Shown: positions 35,772 through 46,746, counted from the stretch's first letter. The stretch: 64,000 nucleotides of DNA from Pseudomonas muyukensis (GCF_019139535.1 NZ_CP077073.1:5360501-5424500); one strand, 5' to 3'. Numbers and translations are program-made. The notes: generated by a model not told the origin, from the letters alone.

Positions 35772-36559
35772 TCAACGCTCTTCCAGCGCGCCATCAGCTG
35801 GCGCATGGCTTTCCAGACGTCCGCCTTGCGCTGCGGCTCGTCCATCAACAGTTCAAGGCCGGGCAAGGCCCAGGCATCGCCGAGCAGCTCGACCTTGAGT
35901 TCTTGGTAATAGGCCTCGGCCTCGGCCTGGCCGGCGTAACGCATGGCCGGCAGGCCGATCAGCCACAGGCAGGTGCAGGGGGCTTCCTCCAGGCGCGCTG
36001 CAATAAAGCCCTGGACGAAATCGCGCGCGGCCTCGGGCCCCTGGTCCATGTTGCCGCGCACCAGCAGTGGCCAGCGCACCGGCTCGCCGATGATCTGCGG
36101 CGCGTCCGGCAAGCCGGCGGCGCGCAGCATGTCCTTGAGCAGCAGGTAGGACGGGTCGCGGCTCTGAAACGGCTGGCCGGTGGCCAGCTCGACCAGCAGC
36201 AGGCAGCTGCCGGCACGCAGCAACTGCAGGGCGAAGCGTGGTGGCGGTACCGGCGCCGGGCGTGGCGCGGGGGCCTCCTGCTCGGCCTCGACCGGCTTGG
36301 CGGCCGGTTTCGGTGCGCTGCCCGGGCGCGGGATCTCGATCTTCGGCCGCTCGGCACGCGCCGGAGGGGCCGCCGGGGTGGCGCTCGACGCAAGCGCGGG
36401 AGCGGCCGGGCGCACCTCGAAGTCGACGTCCTCGACCGGCGCCACCGGCAACAGCAGCTCCGGCCGCGACGGGGCGGCGAACGGCAGTTCGGCGCGCGGC
36501 AGCCAGTGCACCACTTGCATGGCGGACAGGTAGGCGCGGCGGCGGGACTCGATCAGCAA
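35768..36559 (-). CDS. Probable divergent DNA polymerase III psi subunit (HolD-like), Pro/Ala-rich linker
   Basis: A 263-residue cytoplasmic protein. Residues 1-25 (RRRAYLSAMQVVHWLPRAEL) resemble the chi-binding N terminus of E. coli psi (its R..QL..LGI.QW..R pattern). Residues 37-107 are a Pro/Ala/Glu linker, which could lead automatic pipelines to call it TonB-like. Residues 108-200 (LLLVEL...LLKDMLRAAGL...PLLVRGN) look like the psi globular domain. Its overlap with rimI is the holD-rimI arrangement. It has no membrane segment, so a TonB role is unlikely. The start is a TTG at 36559; the ATG at 36520 would remove the conserved N terminus. The function is inferred. Confidence 0.6.
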   Translation of the reverse strand: MLIESRRRAYLSAMQVVHWLPRAELPFAAPSRPELLLPVAPVEDVDFEVRPAAPALASSATPAAPPARAERPKIEIPRPGSAPKPAAKPVEAEQEAPAPRPAPVPPPRFALQLLRAGSCLLLVELATGQPFQSRDPSYLLLKDMLRAAGLPDAPQIIGEPVRWPLLVRGNMDQGPEAARDFVQGFIAARLEEAPCTCLWLIGLPAMRYAGQAEAEAYYQELKVELLGDAWALPGLELLMDEPQRKADVWKAMRQLMARWKSVE

Positions 36560-36637
36560 GGCGCGGGTATCCGGTGGACGAAATCAGGCGGGCATTCTAA
36601 CGCCGTTGCCCAGGATGCGCCGCAACAGATTGTCAGC

Positions 36638-36662
36638 CATCGCGGGGCAAGCCCGCTCCCAC
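36638..36662. repeat. Single REP element
   Basis: catcgcggggcaagcccgct followed by cccac matches the short REP type seen at 29016 and 57930. Only one copy is present here, upstream of mksF. Confidence 0.6.
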
Positions 36663-36791
36663 GGTGCCTGGTGGGCCAGTGAATCCCCCTTTGCGCCTCA
36701 GGGTTATCCCCATAACAGACCAAGGGGTGAAATCCTCCCCCCTGGATGCAGTACAATCGCCCCTTTTATTTGGCAACGAGTCGACCCGCCA

Positions 36792-38081
36792 ATGATCGAA
36801 CCCAAGCGCGTCCTGCGCGCCCTAGCCGAACACTGGGCCTTGATCGAGCCGCTGTGCGAGCGCTTCGACCAGGGCACCCTGAGCCTGGTCGAGCTGCGCC
36901 AGCAGCTGGCCCGCCAGCAGGTGGAAAGCACCCCGCAGGACATCACCCAGCTGCTCGACGTATGGATCCGCCTGGACATTCTGGTCCCGGTGGCCAAGAG
37001 CCCGAACCGCTTCGAGCTCAACGCGCAGATCCACGACTTCCTCGCCTACCTGCGCCGTGAGCACCGCCTGGGCCTGTGCCTGGAGATCGAGGCCTACCTG
37101 CGCCACCTGGAACGCCTGGCCGGGCATATCCAGGATGCCTTCGACAACCGCGACAGCGACGACCTGGCGCGCCAGTTGCGCCTGCTCGACATGCGCGTGC
37201 GCGACGTGCTGAAAAAACTCGACAACGACGAGCAGGCCCTGCAGGCCGTGGCCGAGCGGGCCAAGACCAGCAACCGGCAGATCCCCCTGCGCCAGCGCTA
37301 CGCCGAAGTCCTGGCGACCTGGGACGAATACGTCGAACCGATGATCCAGCTGGTCAACGCCGACGGCGCCTTCGAACAGGGCGTGCGCAAGGTCGAGACC
37401 GTGCTGCTGCGCCTGCTGGGCGAGCAGGCGCGCCTGGGCCACCTGGTCGACGACGACATGCTGCTGCGCACCCACGCGCGCATCCTCGAAATGCAGACCA
37501 GCGCCCAGCTGACCCTGCGCCATGCCCGCGAGCTGCTGCTGCCGCTGCGCGAGGAAGCCCGCCGGCACAACGCGGTGACCCGCGGTGCCGCGCTGGCCCT
37601 GTCGGTGATTCGCAAGAAAGGCATCGACGCCGTGCCGCAAGCGGCCATGCCGATGTTCACCCGCCCGCAGAGCACCTTCCTCGGCAGCGCCAGCCAGGTC
37701 GAGGCCTACGTCTACGCCCTGGCCCGCTTCGAGCCCAAGCCGGCGCGCTTCCCCAAGGCGCACAAGACCCACAAGGGCCCGATCCCGCGCGCGCCGCGCA
37801 CGGTCAAGGAAATGCTCGAGCGCTGCGAAGACGCCCTGCCGCTGCCGGACCTGATGGTCTGGCTGCTGGAGCAGGAGCCCGAGGGCGCCACCGACGAGCT
37901 GCTGTACTGGTTCTCGCGCCTGTCGCGAGAAAAGCGCTTCAGCCGCCAGCGCCTCGACCGCCAGCAATACACCACCCGCGAACACCTGGTCAGCCTGCGC
38001 TCCTTCGCCCTGACGTCCAGCCGCGCAAACCCGCCGGCCACCACGACCGAATCCACCGCGAGCCCCACCCATGCATCTTGA
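36792..38081 (+). CDS. mksF: Condensin kleisin subunit MksF
   Basis: The kleisin-like subunit of the MksBEF condensin, which organises and segregates the chromosome. The protein is 429 residues from the ATG at 36792; longer frames extend into upstream non-coding DNA. It is mostly helical, with an N-terminal winged-helix-like part (about 1-95, VELRQQLARQQVESTPQDIT) and a long helical middle. It overlaps mksE by 11 bases. The gene order kleisin, E subunit, SMC is that of Pseudomonas mks loci. Confidence 0.9.
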   Translation: MIEPKRVLRALAEHWALIEPLCERFDQGTLSLVELRQQLARQQVESTPQDITQLLDVWIRLDILVPVAKSPNRFELNAQIHDFLAYLRREHRLGLCLEIEAYLRHLERLAGHIQDAFDNRDSDDLARQLRLLDMRVRDVLKKLDNDEQALQAVAERAKTSNRQIPLRQRYAEVLATWDEYVEPMIQLVNADGAFEQGVRKVETVLLRLLGEQARLGHLVDDDMLLRTHARILEMQTSAQLTLRHARELLLPLREEARRHNAVTRGAALALSVIRKKGIDAVPQAAMPMFTRPQSTFLGSASQVEAYVYALARFEPKPARFPKAHKTHKGPIPRAPRTVKEMLERCEDALPLPDLMVWLLEQEPEGATDELLYWFSRLSREKRFSRQRLDRQQYTTREHLVSLRSFALTSSRANPPATTTESTASPTHAS

Positions 38082-38778
38082 TCTTTCCGAACTGTCCCAG
38101 CTCGCGCCGATCTTCCGCGAGCTGTTCAAGGGCTTCCACGTCAGCCGCCGCGACCCGGAGCTGTACGCCCAGCTGTCGAACTTCCAGGACCAGTACCGCA
38201 CCCTGTTCAAGGCCCTGGGCTTCGAGCTGGTGTGCGACACCCGCGGCTTCTACTACTTCGTCCCCGAGCAGGCCGCCGCGCAGGTGAACAAGACCGCCCA
38301 GCGCCTGTCGCTGTTCACCTTCATCCTGGTCGAGCACCTCGCCGACCAGGGCCGCGACCCGATGGTGGTGCTCGACGGCGGCAGCATCGGCCGCGACGAG
38401 CTGCCTTCGCTGCTGGACAAGTACCGCGACCTGTTCCTGCAGGCCGAGGTGCAGACCGTCGAGGAGCTGGAAGAAAAGATCCTGCGACGCATGACCCAGC
38501 TCGGCTTCGCCCACGAGGAAGGCGGCATCTACCGCTTCCTGCCACCGATGCACCGTTTCCTCGACGTGTGCCTGTCGGTGCAGCAGGACCGCGACCTGGC
38601 CGCCACCCTGCACAGCGACCTGCCGCTGCCGGTGCCCGTGCTGGTGGTGGAAGAGACGCCCGAAGAACTCAACCGCACCGACGACCCGCTCGACCTCACG
38701 CCGTTTGCTGGTGAGGAAAGCGAAGAGGATGCCCTGGCCCGGGCGATCCGCGAAGAGCAACAGGAGATTGACGCATGA
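38071..38778 (+). CDS. mksE: Condensin subunit MksE
   Basis: A 235-residue MukE-like winged-helix protein that binds the kleisin MksF. The start HLDLSELSQLAPIFRELFKG and the middle region (VNKTAQRLSLFTFILVEHLADQG) are family-typical, and the C terminus is acidic (EESEEDALARAIREEQQEID). It overlaps mksF by 11 bases and mksB by 4 (ATGA), so the three subunits are translationally coupled, consistent with a stoichiometric complex. Confidence 0.9.
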   Translation: MHLDLSELSQLAPIFRELFKGFHVSRRDPELYAQLSNFQDQYRTLFKALGFELVCDTRGFYYFVPEQAAAQVNKTAQRLSLFTFILVEHLADQGRDPMVVLDGGSIGRDELPSLLDKYRDLFLQAEVQTVEELEEKILRRMTQLGFAHEEGGIYRFLPPMHRFLDVCLSVQQDRDLAATLHSDLPLPVPVLVVEETPEELNRTDDPLDLTPFAGEESEEDALARAIREEQQEIDA

Positions 38779-41606
38779 GCCAGGAACGCTACGGCATCCG
38801 CCGCTTCGCACTGCTCAACACCGCCGGCTACAGCCTCGGCCTGTTCCCCCTGGAACACCCGCTGTCGGTCTATGGCGCCAACAACCTGGGTAAATCGGCG
38901 TCGATCAACGCCCTGCAGTTCCCGATCCTGGCGCGCATGTCCGACATGAGCTTCGGCAAGTACAGCCTGGAGCAGTCGCGGCGCTTCTACTTCGCCAGCG
39001 ACACCAGCTACATCCTCACCGAACTGAACCTGCCCCACGGCCCGCACGTGATCGGCGTGGTCGGCCGCGGGCCGGGCGGCGGCTTCGGCCACCAGTTCTT
39101 CGCCTACCAGGGCGAGCTGGACCTGGCCCACTACCAGAAAGATGACACCTGCCTGCGCCAGAAGGAGCTGTTCACCAACCTCGAGCGTCATGGCCTTAAA
39201 GCCTACGAGCTCAAGCCGGACGAACTGCGCCGGCTGCTGGTCGGCGGCCACACCTCGGTGCCGCTGGACCTGACCCTGATCCCACTGCGTTCGACCAGCG
39301 AACAGAGCCTGAAGACCTTCCGCGCCCTGTTCATCAACCTGCTGCACATGCGCGAGATCACCGCCGCCAAGCTCAAGCAGCTGTTCCTCGACGCCTTCGA
39401 GCACAGCCTGCGCTCGGGCAGCGTCGACTACATCGCCGCCTGTGAAGAAGCCTTCCGCGACGTGCGCCGCATGGAGGGCGACTACAACGCCCTGGTGGCT
39501 GCAGGCCCGCTGGTCGAGGCCCTGGCCGGCGGCGTGGCCCAGCGCGACATCCTGCGCGGCAAGCTGCACCGCATCTCGCCATTGCTCGACAACCTGCTGG
39601 GCACCTGGCAGGAATACGCCATGGCGCGCAAGGAAGAGCTGGTGATCCAGTCCGAGCACTACCGTGGCGAGCAGGACCGCCTGCAGAACGACCAGCGCGG
39701 CGGCACCCAGGAGCTGATGCGCCTGGAGCGTGAAATCACCGGCATCCAGCGCTGGCTGGGCGAGCTGTCGGTGCTCAAGCACCGCTTCGCCCTGGTCGAC
39801 GACGTCAAGGTCCTGGAGCAGCAGTTGCTGGCGGCCAAGGACGCCCACGACGAACTGGCCGGCGCCCTGGCCCAGTCACGGCAGTTCTCGGCAGAAGACC
39901 TCGACGAGCGCGTGCGCGACCTCGAGAAACGCGTCAAGGCGGTCAAGCAGCAGCTCGACCACGCCGACAACAACAGCTATGCGCGCCTGCGCGAAGAGTT
40001 CTCGCAGCAGGACGTCGACCGCCTGATGCGCCTGTTCAACGGCGCGCTGTTCAGCCTGCCGCTGGGTGAGCGCGGCATCGAGCTGGACGAAAGCGATGTC
40101 TGGGTGAAAACCCTCGAAGGCGTGCTCGATCGCTTCAAGGGCGAACGCTTCGAAGTACCGGGCCTGTCCATCGACATCTCGCACATCGACCCGCCCGCAC
40201 TGCAGGCGCTGGCTGACCGCGCCGCCCTGCGCGACCAGAAAGAGCGCCTGGAAAAGGAGCTCAAGCAGCTCAAGACCCAGCAGGCCGTGGCCCTCGACCG
40301 CGCCGCCAGCAAGGCCCAGACCGAAGCCCTGTACCAGCAGGTGCTGGATGCGCAGAAGGCCCTGGAAGACTACCGTCGCACCGAGACCCTCAGCGCCGAA
40401 GAGCCGGAGAAGCTGGAGCAACTGGGCCAGCTGGAAGCCGCCCAGGACGAGCTCAAGCGCTCCAGCGACGCCTTCACCGAGCGCGTCCAGCAGCTGTCGG
40501 CCAAGCTGCAACTGGTGGGCCGGCAGATCGCCGACCTGGAAGCCAAGCAGCGTACCCTGGAAGACGCCCTGCGTCGTCGCCAGCTGCTGCCGGCCGACCT
40601 GCCGTTCGGCACGCCGTTCATGGAAGCCATCGACGACTCCATGGACAACCTGCTGCCCCTGCTCAACGACTACCAGGACAGCTGGCAGGCCTTGCAGCGC
40701 GTGGACAACCAGATCGAGGCGCTGTACGCCCAGGTGCGCCTGAAAGGCGTGGCCAAGTTCGACAGCGAAGACGATATGGAGCGCCGCCTGCAACTGCTGA
40801 TCAACGCCTACTCGCACCGCACCGAGGAAGCGCTGACCCTGGCCAAGGCCCGCCGCGCGGCGGTCACCGACATCGCCCGGACCCTGCGCAACATCCGCAG
40901 CGACTACGACAGCCTCGAGCACCAGTTGGCCCTGTTCAACCGCGAGATCAACAAGCGCCAGGTGTCCAACCTGGAGAGCTTCCGCGTGGTGCTGGCGCCG
41001 AACAAGGAAGCGCTCAAGCACATCGACCAGATCATCCACAGCGCCGGCCAGTACGAGGAAGGCGAAACGCTGTCGGTGTTCGACCTCACGCAAAGCGCCG
41101 AGCAGGATCACAAGAACGAAGAGGCCAAGGAGTACCTGGCGCGGCTGGTGGCGGCCAACCACAACCAGCTGGGCCTGAAGGACCTGTTCGAACTGGCCTT
41201 CGAGATCACCAAGATCAACGGCCAGCCGGTGATCCATGCCGACATCGACGGCGCGGCGTCCAACGGCACCACCATGACCATCAAGGCGCTGACCAACATG
41301 TACCTGTTGCTGCACCTGATGGACCGCGACCTGGCCGGGCGCATTCGCCTGCCGTACTACCTCGACGAGGCCGCGGACATCGACGAACGCAACCAGGCCG
41401 CGTTGCTGGAGACCAGCCAGCAGCTGGGCTTCGTGCCGATTCTGGCGAGCGTGAAGCCGCAGGTGTCGGCACGGGTGGCGATTGACCTGGAAGGCGGTAG
41501 CGGGCCGAACGGCATCTACATCGACGAGGCGGACTGGAAGTACATCAGCCGGCTGGACGAAGTGAAGGCCATCGTGCGCGAGGATGAGGCCGAGGAACTG
41601 GCCTGA
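38775..41606 (+). CDS. mksB: SMC-like condensin ATPase MksB
   Basis: The SMC-type subunit, 943 residues, shorter than MukB (about 1480). The ATPase head is split: Walker A GANNLGKS at residues 34-41, and at the other end the signature region SNGTTMTIKAL (about 828-838) and Walker B LPYYLDEA (about 859-866, with D864 and E865). Between them lie two long coiled coils (about 280-590 and 600-780) and a small hinge. The gene is followed by a REP pair and creA. There is no fourth gene with a TOPRIM domain (MksG/JetD), so this is the chromosome-organising type rather than a complete Wadjet plasmid-defence locus. Confidence 0.93.
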   Translation: MSQERYGIRRFALLNTAGYSLGLFPLEHPLSVYGANNLGKSASINALQFPILARMSDMSFGKYSLEQSRRFYFASDTSYILTELNLPHGPHVIGVVGRGPGGGFGHQFFAYQGELDLAHYQKDDTCLRQKELFTNLERHGLKAYELKPDELRRLLVGGHTSVPLDLTLIPLRSTSEQSLKTFRALFINLLHMREITAAKLKQLFLDAFEHSLRSGSVDYIAACEEAFRDVRRMEGDYNALVAAGPLVEALAGGVAQRDILRGKLHRISPLLDNLLGTWQEYAMARKEELVIQSEHYRGEQDRLQNDQRGGTQELMRLEREITGIQRWLGELSVLKHRFALVDDVKVLEQQLLAAKDAHDELAGALAQSRQFSAEDLDERVRDLEKRVKAVKQQLDHADNNSYARLREEFSQQDVDRLMRLFNGALFSLPLGERGIELDESDVWVKTLEGVLDRFKGERFEVPGLSIDISHIDPPALQALADRAALRDQKERLEKELKQLKTQQAVALDRAASKAQTEALYQQVLDAQKALEDYRRTETLSAEEPEKLEQLGQLEAAQDELKRSSDAFTERVQQLSAKLQLVGRQIADLEAKQRTLEDALRRRQLLPADLPFGTPFMEAIDDSMDNLLPLLNDYQDSWQALQRVDNQIEALYAQVRLKGVAKFDSEDDMERRLQLLINAYSHRTEEALTLAKARRAAVTDIARTLRNIRSDYDSLEHQLALFNREINKRQVSNLESFRVVLAPNKEALKHIDQIIHSAGQYEEGETLSVFDLTQSAEQDHKNEEAKEYLARLVAANHNQLGLKDLFELAFEITKINGQPVIHADIDGAASNGTTMTIKALTNMYLLLHLMDRDLAGRIRLPYYLDEAADIDERNQAALLETSQQLGFVPILASVKPQVSARVAIDLEGGSGPNGIYIDEADWKYISRLDEVKAIVREDEAEELA

Positions 41607-41635
41607 CATCTGTGTACTGGGGCCGCGTTGCGGCC

Positions 41636-41705
41636 CTATCGCGACACAAGGCCGCTCCTACAGGGATATGCGTTCCCCTGTAGGAGCGGCCTTGTGTCGC
41701 GATAG
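41636..41705. repeat. REP inverted pair after mksB
   Basis: The 30-base element ctatcgcgacacaaggccgc... (41636-41665) has its near-perfect reverse complement at 41675-41705 with a 9-base loop. It sits between convergent mksB and creA and can form a very stable hairpin. Confidence 0.88.
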
Positions 41706-41739
41706 GAGGCCAAAGGCCTCCCGGCGATCTACCAGGCTA

Positions 41740-42195
41740 TCAGTGAGCCCAAGGCAGGATCGGGATCGCAGTCACCGCATTCTGCGGGCTGCCTTCGATC
41801 ATGCGGTCGCTATACACCAGGTACACCAGGGTATTGCGCTTCTTGTCGAGAAAACGCACCACCTGCATGGTCTTGAACACCAGCGAGGTGCGCTCCTTGA
41901 ACACCTCCTCGCCATCCTTGAGCTCACCCTTGAAGTGGATCGGCCCAACTTGACGGCAGGCGATCGACGCCTCGGCACGGTCCTCGGCCAAGCCCAAGCC
42001 CCCTTTCAAGCCACCGGTCTTGGCCCGCGACAGGTAGCAGGTCACGCCGTCGACCTTGGGGTCGTCGAACGCCTCGACCACGATACGGTCATTCGGCCCG
42101 ACGAACTTGAACACGGTGGACACCTGGCCGACTTCCTCGGCCCCGGCCAGCATTGGCAGCGCCAGCGCCGCCATGGCGATGATCCTTTTCAGCAC
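41740..42195 (-). CDS. creA: CreA family periplasmic protein
   Basis: A 151-residue exported protein with a signal peptide ([20 protein letters not shown]) and the conserved CreA segments [34 protein letters not shown] and [17 protein letters not shown]. Its function is unknown even in E. coli. It follows proB by 11 bases on the same strand and may be co-transcribed with it. Confidence 0.93.
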   Translation of the reverse strand: MLKRIIAMAALALPMLAGAEEVGQVSTVFKFVGPNDRIVVEAFDDPKVDGVTCYLSRAKTGGLKGGLGLAEDRAEASIACRQVGPIHFKGELKDGEEVFKERTSLVFKTMQVVRFLDKKRNTLVYLVYSDRMIEGSPQNAVTAIPILPWAH

Positions 42196-42206
42196 GCTAA
42201 TCTCCT

Positions 42207-43325
42207 TCAGACCAGAACCAGGTTGTCGCGGTGCACCAGCTCAGGCTCGGCGCTGTAGCCGAGCAGGCCCTCGATGGCGTCGGACGGCTGGCCGATGATC
42301 TTCTGCGCCTCCAGGGCGCTGTAGTTGGCCAGGCCGCGGGCCACTTCCAGGCCGTCGGGGCCGACGCAGACCACCATCTCGCCACGGCGGAAGCTGCCCT
42401 GTACGGTCTTCACCCCCACCGGCAACAGGCTCTTGTTCGATTCGCGCAACGCCTTCACGGCCCCGTCGTCGAGCACCAGGGTGCCGCGGGTTTGCAGGTG
42501 GCCGGCCAGCCACTGCTTGCGCGCGGCGAGCATGCCACGCTCGGGCGACAGCAGGGTGCCCAGGCGCTCGCCGGCCTTCAGGCGATCCAGCACGCGCTCG
42601 ATACGGCCACCGATGATGATGGTGTGGGCACCGGAACGGGCGGCCAGGCGCGCGGCGCGCAGCTTGGTCTGCATGCCGCCACGCCCCAGGGCGCCACCGG
42701 TACCGCCAGCCACCGCGTCCAGCGCCGGGTCGTCGGCACGGGCTTCATAGATGAGCTGGGCTTCGGGGTTGTTGCGCGGGTCGGCGTCGAACATGCCGTC
42801 GCGGTCGGTGAGGATCACCAGCAGGTCGGCTTCCACCAGGTTGGCCACCAGGGCGGCCAGGGTGTCGTTGTCGCCGAAGCGGATCTCGTCGGTGACCACC
42901 GTGTCGTTCTCGTTGATCACCGGCACCACGCCCAGGTCGACCAGGGTGCGCAAGGTGCTGCGGGCATTGAGGTAACGCTTGCGGTCGGAGAGGTCGTCGT
43001 GGGTCAGGAGGATCTGCGCGGTGTGCTTGCCGTGCTCGCCGAAGCTCGACTCCCAGGCCTGCACCAGGCGCATCTGGCCGATGGAAGCCGCGGCCTGCAG
43101 CTCGTTCATCGCACTCGGTCGCGAGGTCCAGCCCAGCTGGCTCATGCCCGCCGCGACGGCCCCGGAGGAGACCAGCACCAGTTCCACGCCCGCTTCACGC
43201 AGGGCCACCATCTGCTCGACCCAGACCGCCATCGCGCCGCGGTCGAGGCCCTTGCCATCGGCGGTCAGCAACGCGCTGCCGATCTTCACGACCCAGCGCT
43301 TGGCGCCCGTCACCTTGCTTCGCAT
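42207..43325 (-). CDS. proB: Glutamate 5-kinase
   Basis: Phosphorylates glutamate in the first step of proline synthesis and is feedback-inhibited by proline. The 372-residue protein has the amino-acid-kinase fold ([26 protein letters not shown], the ENDTV segment, GTGGMGTK-like region present as [15 protein letters not shown]) and a C-terminal PUA domain (about 280-370). The ATG at 43325 follows ggaagagaag; the frame extends 15 codons upstream but lacks a ribosome binding site there. obg lies upstream, separated by a terminator. Confidence 0.97.
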   Translation of the reverse strand: MRSKVTGAKRWVVKIGSALLTADGKGLDRGAMAVWVEQMVALREAGVELVLVSSGAVAAGMSQLGWTSRPSAMNELQAAASIGQMRLVQAWESSFGEHGKHTAQILLTHDDLSDRKRYLNARSTLRTLVDLGVVPVINENDTVVTDEIRFGDNDTLAALVANLVEADLLVILTDRDGMFDADPRNNPEAQLIYEARADDPALDAVAGGTGGALGRGGMQTKLRAARLAARSGAHTIIIGGRIERVLDRLKAGERLGTLLSPERGMLAARKQWLAGHLQTRGTLVLDDGAVKALRESNKSLLPVGVKTVQGSFRRGEMVVCVGPDGLEVARGLANYSALEAQKIIGQPSDAIEGLLGYSAEPELVHRDNLVLV

Positions 43326-43365
43326 CTTCTCTTCCAACCTATGTCGAATCTGTAGATACCGTGGA

Positions 43366-43396
43366 TACAAAAACGCCGCTCCAGAGAGCGGCGTTT
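43366..43396 (-). terminator. Rho-independent terminator after obg
   Basis: The perfect 10-bp stem aaacgccgct/agcggcgttt (43371-43380 with 43387-43396) is followed on the minus strand by a run of T. It separates obg from proB. Confidence 0.88.
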
Positions 43397-43412
43397 AGTG
43401 TACTGCAACCGA

Positions 43413-44636
<1,224 letters not shown>

Positions 44637-44780
44637 TCAAAACCGCCTCTCGTCGGACGACGAGTCGAAAACCAGAAAAACCTGAGGCTCTTGCAAAGAT
44701 GAGCGCGGCGGCCCCGTACGAACCAGAAACCAACGCCGGCAGCCCATTCAAACAGCTTTGCAAGAGGCTCACCACAAACG

Positions 44781-44805
44781 AAAAAGCCCCGTCGCATGAC
44801 GGGGC
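44781..44805 (-). terminator. Rho-independent terminator after rpmA
   Basis: The stem gccccgtc (44786-44793) and gacggggc (44798-44805) with a 4-base loop is followed on the minus strand by five T. It lies 19 bases after the rpmA stop and before obg, so obg needs its own promoter or read-through. Confidence 0.9.
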
Positions 44806-44824
44806 TTCTGGAGCGACGTCGCGA

Positions 44825-45082
44825 TTAAGCGGCGACGATGCTCACGTAACGGCGCATGAACTCGCCTTTCTTCTCGAACTTGATCACGCCTTCGATCTTG
44901 GCGAACAAGGTGTGGTCCTTGCCCATGCCAACGCCGTAGCCTGCGTGGAATTCGGTGCCGCGCTGACGGACGATGATGTTGCCCGGCTTGATAACCTGGC
45001 CGCCATACATCTTCACGCCAAGGCGTTTCGATTCTGAGTCGCGACCGTTACGAGTACTACCACCAGCCTTCTTGTGAGCCAT
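44825..45082 (-). CDS. rpmA: 50S ribosomal protein L27
   Basis: An 85-residue ribosomal protein whose N terminus reaches the peptidyl transferase centre. The sequence [20 protein letters not shown] and [21 protein letters not shown] are diagnostic. It starts directly with MAHKKAGG, without the cleavable N-terminal extension seen in Firmicutes. It follows rplU by 37 bases. Confidence 0.98.
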
Positions 45083-45119
45083 GGTTCAATTCTCCAATAA
45101 ATTCAGGGGATCGAGGCGA

Positions 45120-45434
45120 TTAAGCCTGGATACCGGTGATTTTGATTTCGGTGAACCACTGGCGGTGGCCCATGCGCTTCATGTGGTGCTTACGACGACG
45201 GAACTTGATGATGCGAACCTTGTCGTGGCGGCCTTGGGAAACGACTTCGGCCACTACTTTAGCGCCAGCAACCACTGGAGCACCGATGGTGACTTCTTCA
45301 CCGTTGGCGACCAGCAGAACGCGATCGAAGGTCACGGATTCGCCAGTGGCGACTTCCAGCTTTTCGATCTTGAGGAATTCACCTTCAGCGACTTTGTACT
45401 GCTTGCCGCCGGTAACGATTACTGCGTAAGACAT
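45120..45434 (-). CDS. rplU: 50S ribosomal protein L21
   Basis: A 104-residue ribosomal protein beginning [20 protein letters not shown] and ending with [20 protein letters not shown], both diagnostic. The ATG at 45434 follows a ribosome binding site (cggagattc); the long open frame upstream of it lies in the promoter region and is rejected. It is the first gene of the rplU-rpmA unit. Confidence 0.98.
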   Translation of the reverse strand: MSYAVIVTGGKQYKVAEGEFLKIEKLEVATGESVTFDRVLLVANGEEVTIGAPVVAGAKVVAEVVSQGRHDKVRIIKFRRRKHHMKRMGHRQWFTEIKITGIQA

Positions 45435-45679
45435 TTTGAATCTCCGATAATCCTGCTCACCCAGCGCTTTATATGATGAGTATTGGCTGGCATGGCTGCA
45501 CAAGGCTGGAACGGCCCGGTGCAATTGCGTAAGGCAGGTGCTGCCCAGGAAAGTTAGGGTGCGCGATTGTACGCAACCCAAGAAATGCTTGCAAGTGCCG
45601 GCCCCGGGCCACGGCCTGCGCGCCTTGACACACCGGGACCTGCGACCTAGCATGCCGCGCAACCTCAATGGAGCAGCCG
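45435..45679. promoter_or_regulatory. Divergent promoter region rplU/ispB
   Basis: 245 bases between the divergent rplU and ispB starts. The rplU-proximal half (about 45470-45590) is less GC-rich and probably holds the strong ribosomal-protein promoter reading leftward, with a roughly 100-base leader. No L21 autoregulatory structure was recognised. Confidence 0.55.
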
Positions 45680-46648
45680 ATGCAACCCCAATCTTTCTAC
45701 CGCGCGGTAGCTGACGATTTCAGCGCCGTCGACGAGATCATCAAGAAGCAGCTGACCTCGCGCGTGCCGCTGGTATCGAAGATCGGCGACTATATCACGT
45801 CCGCCGGCGGCAAACGCCTGCGCCCGCTGCTGGTGCTGCTGTGCGGCAAGGCCCTGGGTCGCGAAGGCGACGACCTGCGCCTGCTGGCAGCGACCATCGA
45901 ATTCCTGCACACCGCCACCCTGCTGCATGACGACGTGGTCGACATGTCCGGCATGCGCCGTGGCCGCTCCACCGCCAACGCCCTGTGGGGCAACGCGCCG
46001 AGCGTGCTGGTGGGCGACTTCCTGTACTCGCGCTCGTTCGAGATGATGGTCGAGCTGGGCTCGATGCCGGTCATGCAGATCCTCTCCAAGGCCACCCGGG
46101 TGATCGCCGAGGGCGAAGTGCTGCAGCTGTCGCGGGTACGCGACGCCAGCACCACCGAAGAGGTGTACATGGACGTCATCCGCGGCAAGACCGCGATGCT
46201 GTTCGAGGCCTCGACCCACAGCGCCGCGGCGCTGGCCGGCGCCAGCGACGAGCAGCGCGAGGCCCTGCGCACCTTCGGCGACCACCTGGGCGTGGCCTTC
46301 CAGCTGGTCGACGACCTGCTGGACTACAAGGGCGACTCCGAGACCCTGGGCAAGAACGTCGGCGACGACCTGGCCGAAGGCAAGCCGACCCTGCCGCTGA
46401 TCTACACCATGCGCGAAGGCACCGCCGAGCAAGCCGCGCTGGTACGCCAGGCCATCCAGAAAGGCGGCCTCGAGGACCTCGAGCAGATCCGCGTCGCCGT
46501 CGAGGCCTCCGGCGCCCTGGACTACACCGCGCAAATGGCCCGCGACTACGTCGCCCGCGCCATCGCTTGCCTGGAAGTGCTGCCCGCCAGCGAGTACCGG
46601 GATGCGCTGGTCGAGCTGAGCGAATTTGCCGTAGCACGCACGCACTAG
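45680..46648 (+). CDS. ispB: Octaprenyl diphosphate synthase (trans-prenyltransferase)
   Basis: Makes the long prenyl chain of ubiquinone and menaquinone from FPP and IPP. The 322-residue protein has the first aspartate-rich motif in [15 protein letters not shown] and the second in [10 protein letters not shown], with [12 protein letters not shown] upstream. The ATG at 45680 was chosen because ggag lies 7 bases upstream; an in-frame ATG at 45668 adds 4 residues. The residues before the first DDxxD that set chain length do not allow me to say whether the product is C40 or C45. Confidence 0.94.
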   Translation: MQPQSFYRAVADDFSAVDEIIKKQLTSRVPLVSKIGDYITSAGGKRLRPLLVLLCGKALGREGDDLRLLAATIEFLHTATLLHDDVVDMSGMRRGRSTANALWGNAPSVLVGDFLYSRSFEMMVELGSMPVMQILSKATRVIAEGEVLQLSRVRDASTTEEVYMDVIRGKTAMLFEASTHSAAALAGASDEQREALRTFGDHLGVAFQLVDDLLDYKGDSETLGKNVGDDLAEGKPTLPLIYTMREGTAEQAALVRQAIQKGGLEDLEQIRVAVEASGALDYTAQMARDYVARAIACLEVLPASEYRDALVELSEFAVARTH

Positions 46649-46669
46649 AACGAATCGCGTCGCCTTCTT

Positions 46670-46746
46670 CGCGGGTAAACCCGCTCCTACAGGTACTCCA
46701 CTGCGCTTGAAAGCATGGTCTACCTGTAGAAGCGGGTTTACCCGCG
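46670..46746. repeat. Inverted repeat after ispB
   Basis: cgcgggtaaacccgctccta (46670 onward) pairs with its reverse complement ending at 46746, 26 bases per arm with two mismatches. It is a different REP variant from the others here (gtaaacccgc type). It probably ends or stabilises the ispB transcript. Confidence 0.82.

Noticed and set aside
35768..36559. TonB energy transducer
   Set aside because: Pro-rich linker only; there is no N-terminal membrane anchor or TonB C-terminal motif, and the overlap with rimI points to holD.
36792..41606. A complete Wadjet (JetABCD) defence system
   Set aside because: Only three subunits are present; no JetD-like gene follows, and the next gene is creA on the other strand.
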